A stretch of DNA of 12,486 nt. Source: an uncultured Chitinophagaceae bacterium. GTDB taxonomy: Bacteria; Bacteroidota; Bacteroidia; Chitinophagales; Chitinophagaceae. Positions 7,738 through 12,486 of the stretch are shown here, piece by piece. The position numbers and the translations under genes are program-made. The notes beneath the pieces are model-generated. The model saw nothing but the letters and a program-made list of their open reading frames with translations, was not told the DNA's origin and made no database searches. Each line of letters starts with the position of its first letter. The stretch's first letter is position 1. The stretch is from assembly GCA_946479005.1 (NCBI GenBank), contig CAMLEM010000012.1, positions 1-12,486 of the forward strand, read 5' to 3'.

Positions 7738-7764
7738 ATGGTACTTTAGTTTGCATAGTACCAT
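7738..7764. promoter_or_regulatory. Dyad operator candidate over the padR promoter
   Basis: ATGGTACT (7738-7745) and AGTACCAT (7757-7764) form a perfect 8+8 bp inverted repeat with an 11-bp spacer. The spacer holds the TTTG -33 element of the padR promoter. Bound protein would block that promoter, which fits an autorepressing PadR dimer. The half-site spacing (centre to centre 19 bp) is about two helical turns. The identity of the binder is inferred from position only. Confidence 0.6.
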
Positions 7765-7781
7765 CTATCACCCTATCTTTG
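7750..7781 (+). promoter_or_regulatory. Promoter of the padR-pspC operon
   Basis: TTTG (7750-7753), a 20-bp spacer and TATCTTTG (7774-7781) match the Bacteroidota vegetative promoter TTTG-N19-21-TAnnTTTG at every fixed position. The start codon of padR follows 23 bp after the -7 box. This is the best promoter in the window. Confidence 0.75.
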
Positions 7782-7804
7782 TGTCATCAAGCTAAAAAGA
7801 GGTT

Positions 7805-8152
7805 ATGAATATTGAAAATACACAGAGCCAGATGCGAAAGGGAATCCTCGAATTCTGTATCCTATCGATCATAAGAAGAGGGGAAGCCTATCCCAGCGAT
7901 ATCGTGGAAGAGATGAAGGCAGCGAATCTCAGCATCCTGGAAGGAACGCTATACCCGCTTTTAACGAGATTAAAAAACTCAGCGATGCTCACTTACCGGT
8001 GGGTGGAAAGTAATTCAGGTCCACCCCGAAAGTATTTCTCCCTAACCGAGAAAGGAGAAAGTTTCTACAAAGAACTGGAACAAACCTGGAATGAATTATC
8101 GAATGGCGTGAATACGCTGACGAAAATGAAACCAGATTCAGGCAACGCATAA
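7805..8152 (+). CDS. PadR-family transcriptional regulator
   Basis: PadR proteins are small dimeric winged-helix repressors. This one has 115 residues. The winged helix spans about 13-85, with the recognition helix around EGTLYPLLTRLKNSAML (46-62) and the wing ending in PRKYFSLTEKG (74-84), both typical of the family. A short C-terminal helix (ESFYKELEQTWNELSNGVNTL) is probably the dimer arm, so it belongs to the small subfamily with a minimal C-terminus. The strong promoter and a perfect dyad lie immediately upstream, which suggests autoregulation. The PspC-domain gene starts 30 bp after its stop, and this PadR-PspC pairing is common in Bacteroidota. The inducing signal is not visible from sequence. 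Confidence 0.92.
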   Translation: MNIENTQSQMRKGILEFCILSIIRRGEAYPSDIVEEMKAANLSILEGTLYPLLTRLKNSAMLTYRWVESNSGPPRKYFSLTEKGESFYKELEQTWNELSNGVNTLTKMKPDSGNA

Positions 8153-8182
8153 AGCAAGCACACACAATCAAATCATACGAAG

Positions 8183-10351
8183 ATGAAAAAGATCATTAAC
8201 ATAAACCTGAGTGGCCGGGTGATCCCCATCGAAGATTCGGCCTATGAGAAGCTGAAGGCTTACATAGAAAGTCTCCGAAGAATATTCGCCCGCGAGGAAA
8301 GCCGTGAAGAGATCATCAATGACATAGAAAGCCGCATCGCGGAATTGATGAATGACAAGATCCGGATGGGCGCCACCGTGGTCACGGATACAGATGTAGA
8401 TGCCATCATTGCATCAATGGGAACAGTGGAGGATTTTGAAGCAGAGGAGAATGAATCGCTGGGATCGGCCACGACAGCTTCATCCGGGCAGAGAGAATTT
8501 ACGTATGCAGAACCTCGCAGAGGAAAGACCCGGCTTTACCGTGATACCAGTGACCGGTTCATCGGTGGTGTATGTGCGGGTATCGCCAACTACCTGAACG
8601 TGGATCCGGCGATCATAAGGATACTTTTTGCCATCATCACCTTTGGCGGATTCGGGCTGGGTGTCCTTGCATATATTATCCTTTGGATCGTATTGCCACC
8701 CAAGGACCTGGATGATTATACCGGGAAAAGGCTGTTCCGAAATCCTGACGACAGCATACTGGGGGGTGTTGCAGGCGGACTGGCTGCTTATTTCAATAAA
8801 AGCTCAAGCGTGATCAGGCTGATCTTCGCCGCACCCCTGATCCTCAATATCATTTTTGGAATCATAAGCTGGCCCTTCTTTGAAGGGGGTTCCTTCTTTC
8901 CGAACATCGTCTTTGGCTCGTTGACCGGCACTTTCATTCTTGCTTATATCGTTCTTTGGATCGTGCTTCCTGAAGCCAGCAGTCCTTACCAGAAAATGGA
9001 AATGCGGGGAGAAAAGGTGGATGTTAATTCGATCCGCCAGAACGTGGTGGAAGGCGCGGGAGGAATGAAAGACCGGGTGAAAGGCTGGACGGAAGAAGTG
9101 AGGCAATCAGCATCTACACTTGGAAATCGCGCAAAACAATTCGCCGACACCAGGGGCAAAGCATTCGCTACGGAGGCCGGCCAGGCAGCACGGCGAACAG
9201 GCAGGGGCATCGGCCACGTGATCGGGGTTTTATTCAAGGTGTTATTCCTGTTGATCGCAGGGTCCATCGCATTCGGTCTCTTCGTTGCGCTGATCGGCAT
9301 CCTTGTGGGAGGCGCGGGGTTCTGGCCTTTGAAAAATTTCATCTTTGACGGGTTCTGGCAGAATACTTATGCCTGGGGCACCCTGATACTTTTCCTGGGC
9401 GTACCGCTCATTGCATTCATTGTTTGGCTGCTCAGGAGGCTGATGAGGGTGCGATCACACAACAACTACCTCGGGTGGATCTTCGGGGGGCTTTGGGCAC
9501 TTGGTTGGGTAAGCGTTACACTGTTTGTCGCGAGCATTATGAAAGACGTCAGGGCGAGCAACTACAGGAGACCTCCCGACGTGGTTGCCATCAGCAATCC
9601 TGCCAATGGAAAACTCATCGTACGCGTCAATGAACCAGAGATCGAATATTCCGGCCCCACACCCTGGGTGGATTTTACCGGTAAAGGATTCGACATCTCC
9701 GAGGATAGCCTGCACATAGCCAATATCAGGATCCAGGAAATAGAACTGAGCGCCGACAGCAGTTTCCACGTCTATGTGAAAAAATATTCAAAAGGCCGGA
9801 CGGTTTCAGAGGCAGAAGCAAGAGCGCAGAAGATCTCTTTTCATACTTCTGCGGCAGATAGCTTCCTCAACCTGGGAAGTCACCTGAGCATTGATAAAGG
9901 ATCCAAGTTCCGGGGCCAGGAGATCCTGGTAACCATACAGGTTCCCGCTGGTAAAAGGATCTATTTTGATGAGACCATCAAGCGACTGCACAGCTTCATC
10001 AGGTTCCGTTTCGATGATGATCATAACAACCGAAGGGTGGATATCGATGACGATTATGAATTCGGGTACCGGACCCATATTGAATACACAATGGGTGCCG
10101 ATGGTATCCTCCGCGATACCAATGGTGAAAGCGTTGCAAAACCTAAGGAAAATTACCGTTACCGCGAAGAGGCTAACGATAGCCTGAAATTGGAGAAAGA
10201 GATCGAAAGAAAGCGCCGGGAACTGGAAGAGCTGGAAAGAAGGAAGAACAACAATGGCTCCATCCAGCCCAGGCTTCGGGAGGAAAGAATGGTCAGTCGC
10301 GATGAAGTTTCGGGACCGAATGCCGGTATCCTGCCAATGGATTGGTTTTAG
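8183..10351 (+). CDS. Two-PspC-domain membrane protein
   Basis: This 722-residue inner-membrane protein is the likely target of the upstream PadR. The soluble N-terminus (1-90, starting [17 protein letters not shown]) has the helical pattern usual for this Bacteroidota family. It is followed by two PspC domains: [20 protein letters not shown] through LWIVLPP (115-173) and [22 protein letters not shown] through LWIVLPEA (182-265). Further hydrophobic segments are at about 345-376, 398-417 and 427-451. A beta-rich soluble domain (about 465-640) follows, then an acidic stretch (609-628, [19 protein letters not shown]) and a charged coiled coil (about 667-689, [19 protein letters not shown]). PspC domains are known from the phage-shock response, where they sense membrane stress; a role in envelope stress is inferred here. 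No separate DUF2807 (head GIN) gene follows, although one often accompanies this pair; gcvT comes next, 16 bp on. Confidence 0.85.
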   Translation: MKKIININLSGRVIPIEDSAYEKLKAYIESLRRIFAREESREEIINDIESRIAELMNDKIRMGATVVTDTDVDAIIASMGTVEDFEAEENESLGSATTASSGQREFTYAEPRRGKTRLYRDTSDRFIGGVCAGIANYLNVDPAIIRILFAIITFGGFGLGVLAYIILWIVLPPKDLDDYTGKRLFRNPDDSILGGVAGGLAAYFNKSSSVIRLIFAAPLILNIIFGIISWPFFEGGSFFPNIVFGSLTGTFILAYIVLWIVLPEASSPYQKMEMRGEKVDVNSIRQNVVEGAGGMKDRVKGWTEEVRQSASTLGNRAKQFADTRGKAFATEAGQAARRTGRGIGHVIGVLFKVLFLLIAGSIAFGLFVALIGILVGGAGFWPLKNFIFDGFWQNTYAWGTLILFLGVPLIAFIVWLLRRLMRVRSHNNYLGWIFGGLWALGWVSVTLFVASIMKDVRASNYRRPPDVVAISNPANGKLIVRVNEPEIEYSGPTPWVDFTGKGFDISEDSLHIANIRIQEIELSADSSFHVYVKKYSKGRTVSEAEARAQKISFHTSAADSFLNLGSHLSIDKGSKFRGQEILVTIQVPAGKRIYFDETIKRLHSFIRFRFDDDHNNRRVDIDDDYEFGYRTHIEYTMGADGILRDTNGESVAKPKENYRYREEANDSLKLEKEIERKRRELEELERRKNNNGSIQPRLREERMVSRDEVSGPNAGILPMDWF

Positions 10352-10355
10352 GTGC

Positions 10356-10363
10356 TATTTTCG
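10356..10363 (+). promoter_or_regulatory. Weak promoter-like box before gcvT
   Basis: TATTTTCG differs from TAnnTTTG at one fixed base and lies 4 bp before the gcvT ATG. No -33 TTG is found at 19-21 bp. With a transcription start about 7 bp downstream the message would begin at or inside the start codon, so this is doubtful and gcvT may depend on the padR promoter. Confidence 0.2.
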
Positions 10364-10367
10364 CGCT

Positions 10368-11453
10368 ATGAAGACCACTCCATTTACTCAAAAACACATC
10401 GCATTAGGCGCGAAGATGGCCGAATTTGCCGGTTATAAAATGCCCATCAGTTATACGGGCATAAACGACGAGCATAATGCCGTGAGAAAAAATGCAGGGG
10501 TATTTGATGTAAGCCATATGGGGGAGTTCATCCTGAAAGGTCCCAATGCGCTGAAGCTGATCCAGCGAGTCACTTCCAACGACGCGTCAAAGCTGAAGGC
10601 GGGCCAGGCTCAATACAGTTGTTTTCCCAATGAACAGGGCGGTATCGTGGACGATCTTCTCGTTTATTGCATCGAGGAGAATAATGTGTATATGCTGGTG
10701 GTGAATGCCTCCAATATCGACAAGGACTGGCAGTGGATGAAAGGTTACGACCACGATAACGTGGAGATGCATAATATTTCTGACAAAACCGCATTGCTGG
10801 CAGTACAGGGGCCGCAGGCTACAAGGATCCTCCAGCCTCTCACGGAAATGGACATTCTGAATCTTAAATACTACACTTTCGTGAAAGGAAAATTCGCGGG
10901 TGTGGACAATGTGCTTATCAGCGCTACGGGGTATACGGGCGCTGGAGGTGTCGAGATCTATTTCGAGGATAAGGATGATAATGCAGAGAGGATCTGGACA
11001 GCCATCTTTGAAGCGGGAAGCCCTCAGGGCCTGAAGCCTGTTGGCCTGGGTGCAAGAGATACCCTTCGGCTCGAAATGGGTTATTGTTTATATGGCAACG
11101 ACATAGATGACACCACTTCCCCCATTGAAGCAGGCCTCGGCTGGATCACCCGCTTCAACAAGGATTTCCCCTCAAAGGAGATCTTCGCCGAACAAAAAGA
11201 AAAGGGGACGGGCCGGAAGCTCGTTGGATTTGAAATGACGGACAAGGGTATCCCGCGTCATAATTACGAGATCACCGACCAGAATGGGAAAGCCATTGGG
11301 TATGTCACCTCCGGAACCCAGTCACCGACTCTTGCGAAAGCGATCGGGATGGGATATGTCAGCACGCCTTTTTCTGCCCTCGACGCCGCGATATTTATCA
11401 AAGTAAGAGATAAACTACTACAGGCTAAAGTGGTAAAGGTCCCTTTTAGCTGA
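10368..11453 (+). CDS. gcvT: Glycine cleavage system T protein (aminomethyltransferase)
   Basis: GcvT takes the aminomethyl group from lipoylated H protein and, with tetrahydrofolate, releases ammonia and forms 5,10-methylene-THF. The 361-residue length from ATG 10368 is normal, and [29 protein letters not shown] is the usual start. Family landmarks are [10 protein letters not shown] (45-54), the catalytic-aspartate segment [10 protein letters not shown] (91-100, D95/D96), [12 protein letters not shown] (187-198, with E196), [20 protein letters not shown] (228-247) and [16 protein letters not shown] (316-331). The folate-binding aminomethyltransferase domain and the C-terminal barrel are both complete. 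A longer frame from 10254 overlaps the pspC-domain gene by about 100 bp and has no GcvT likeness, so it is rejected. The genes for GcvH and GcvP are not in the window. The gene lies only 16 bp after the PspC-domain gene, so co-transcription with the PadR operon is possible. Confidence 0.96.
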   Translation: MKTTPFTQKHIALGAKMAEFAGYKMPISYTGINDEHNAVRKNAGVFDVSHMGEFILKGPNALKLIQRVTSNDASKLKAGQAQYSCFPNEQGGIVDDLLVYCIEENNVYMLVVNASNIDKDWQWMKGYDHDNVEMHNISDKTALLAVQGPQATRILQPLTEMDILNLKYYTFVKGKFAGVDNVLISATGYTGAGGVEIYFEDKDDNAERIWTAIFEAGSPQGLKPVGLGARDTLRLEMGYCLYGNDIDDTTSPIEAGLGWITRFNKDFPSKEIFAEQKEKGTGRKLVGFEMTDKGIPRHNYEITDQNGKAIGYVTSGTQSPTLAKAIGMGYVSTPFSALDAAIFIKVRDKLLQAKVVKVPFS

Positions 11454-11537
11454 CCGGGTTTTGCGTACAGGATCGGGGGTTTTTAAGTACGGAATCTGAG
11501 GGATAAACTTTATTTTAGAACACCAAATCTCCCGGGT

Positions 11538-12014
11538 ATGCCAACAATTCATCTGACCACGTTTATCGCCGCTCCCGCCGATGTGGTATTTGACCTGAGT
11601 CGTCATCTTAAGATCCAGAAAGAAACGCTTTCCAAATACAAGGGAGAAGCCATTGCAGGAACCCGTGTCGGCCTGGTGAACAAGGATGAGACCATCACCT
11701 ACCGGGGAAGACATTTTTTTAAAAAAAGAATGCTGCGGGTAAAGATCACGGATATGGAAAAAGCACAACGATACATTGACGAGCAGATAATGGGTGATTT
11801 CAAGATGATGAAGCACGAACATCATTTCAAGGCCTGTGAGAATGGCACCCTCCTGATCGACCTGTTTCACTTTGAGACCAAGTTCGGGGTCTTAGGCCAG
11901 TGGTTCAATAACCTTTACCTCACCAAATACCTGAAAAGGCTTCTTGAGGAGCGCAATAACAAGATCAAAGAGTATGCTGAAAGCGGGAAATGGAAAAAAC
12001 TGCTGGCCGTATAG
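11538..12014 (+). CDS. SRPBCC (START-like) ligand-binding-fold protein
   Basis: This cytoplasmic 158-residue protein opens with a beta strand and the AAPADVVFDL segment (11-20) typical of SRPBCC/polyketide-cyclase-like proteins, a fold with a deep hydrophobic pocket. It closes with the long C-terminal helix expected for the fold (about 123-147, FNNLYLTKYLKRLLEERNNKIKEY). His-rich HEHHF lies at 93-97 on a strand and acidic/aromatic LIDLFHFET at 106-114. No ligand can be assigned. The DNA contains a T7A7 tract (11714-11727) encoding FFKK. It starts 84 bp after gcvT, with a one-mismatch promoter-like TATTTTAG at 11511-11518 but no -33 element, and converges with the comB-like gene at a 6-bp gap. 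Confidence 0.75.
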   Translation: MPTIHLTTFIAAPADVVFDLSRHLKIQKETLSKYKGEAIAGTRVGLVNKDETITYRGRHFFKKRMLRVKITDMEKAQRYIDEQIMGDFKMMKHEHHFKACENGTLLIDLFHFETKFGVLGQWFNNLYLTKYLKRLLEERNNKIKEYAESGKWKKLLAV

Positions 12015-12020
12015 CAATGC

Positions 12021-12486
12021 TCAATAGGGTCTTGAAACCAGTTTCCCTTCTTCATATACAGGTAAAACATTGGCCAGGTCGGGAGTAAGGCAATACCGTA
12101 TGTCTTCGATCAGCCCGAATCTTTCAACCAGCCGGTGGTAATGGGTAAGATTCGGTGCAAACTCGTAGAGATCACGCTGATGTTTCTTATACATTGTTTC
12201 TGCCATCAGGGAGCTGTCGCAATGAATGGAAAAATGCTTCCTGATCTTATGGATTACAGCCCCGGCAAATAAAGTATCTTCCAGGTTGAACCGGTCTTTC
12301 CATCCGGCACAACCCAATACCACGTTCTTTTTTTCCGCAACCAGGTAATCGCACACAGCGGAAAGGTTGGGAAAGGATCCCGAAATGATGGTTTCGGCAT
12401 TTTTATCCAGCGCCATTTGTAATAGCCGCGTTCCGTTGGTGGTAGTTAACACCAGGGTCTTGTTTTCGATGAAATCCCGGTCATAT
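12021..12486 (-). CDS. comB: ComB-like 2-phosphosulfolactate phosphatase (C-terminal part)
   Basis: The frame is open to the window edge and gives 155 residues plus a partial codon; the family is normally about 240 long, so roughly the first third is missing. The visible part contains the family landmarks LTTTNGTRLL close to the edge, GSFPNLSAVCDYL, and VLGCAGWKDRFNLEDTLFAGA, and ends in LVSRPY. ComB is a Mg-dependent phosphatase that converts 2-phosphosulfolactate to sulfolactate, known from archaeal coenzyme M synthesis. Bacteroidota do not make coenzyme M as far as I know, so the in vivo role here is uncertain; a sulfonate-related or other phosphatase role is possible. A GTG at 12452 could be mistaken for a start, but homology continues upstream (FIENKTLV), so the gene is only cut by the window. 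It converges on the SRPBCC gene with a 6-bp gap. Confidence 0.85.
   Translation of the reverse strand, partial: YDRDFIENKTLVLTTTNGTRLLQMALDKNAETIISGSFPNLSAVCDYLVAEKKNVVLGCAGWKDRFNLEDTLFAGAVIHKIRKHFSIHCDSSLMAETMYKKHQRDLYEFAPNLTHYHRLVERFGLIEDIRYCLTPDLANVLPVYEEGKLVSRPY

Noticed and set aside
10254..10367. 38-residue extension of GcvT overlapping the pspC-domain gene
   Set aside because: The extension is out-of-frame pspC coding sequence without GcvT similarity; the ATG at 10368 gives the family start.
11436..11482. Possible terminator after gcvT (GGTC...GACC, then GGGTTTT)
   Set aside because: The stem is only four pairs with a 10-nt loop that includes the stop codon region; too weak to call.

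Overview
The window looks like chromosomal DNA of a Bacteroidota bacterium, most likely from the Chitinophagaceae/Chitinophagales. The reasons are: promoter boxes of the TAnnTTTG type at three places (one with a correctly spaced TTTG -33 element); a Rho factor with the long disordered insert typical of the phylum; a PadR regulator paired with a two-PspC-domain membrane protein; a secreted TPR-CHAT protein; and a DUF3089 lipoprotein. No rRNA, tRNA, CRISPR array, insertion sequence or prophage gene was seen.

Layout. Positions 1-127 (minus) hold the 5' end of a rhodanese-type gene, probably the tRNA 2-selenouridine synthase mnmH. An imperfect hairpin repeat (144-221) separates it from rho (231-1898, minus). 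A 278-bp divergent spacer follows, then asnS (2177-3616, plus). Between asnS and the next gene lies a 51-bp relic of a CHAT-domain C-terminus (3616-3666). The intact gene for a 937-residue secreted TPR-CHAT protein (3688-6501, plus) comes next and ends 3 bp from the convergent DUF3089 lipoprotein gene (6505-7527, minus). A 277-bp divergent control region carries promoters for both sides and an 8+8 bp dyad over the padR promoter. padR (7805-8152), the pspC-domain gene (8183-10351) and gcvT (10368-11453) run together on the plus strand. A small SRPBCC-fold gene (11538-12014, plus) then converges, with a 6-bp gap, on the 3' part of a comB-like 2-phosphosulfolactate phosphatase gene (12021-12486, minus, cut by the window edge).

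How the genes fit together. Most are housekeeping: transcription termination (rho), translation and tRNA modification (asnS, probable mnmH) and one-carbon metabolism (gcvT). The accessory-looking parts are the TPR-CHAT gene with its relic neighbour, and the PadR-PspC pair, which looks like an envelope-stress cassette repressed by its own PadR protein. I see no multi-gene defence or mobile system. The most informative non-obvious signals are the CHAT relic next to an intact CHAT gene, the dyad over the padR promoter, the hairpin repeat beside rho, and the disordered insert of Rho.
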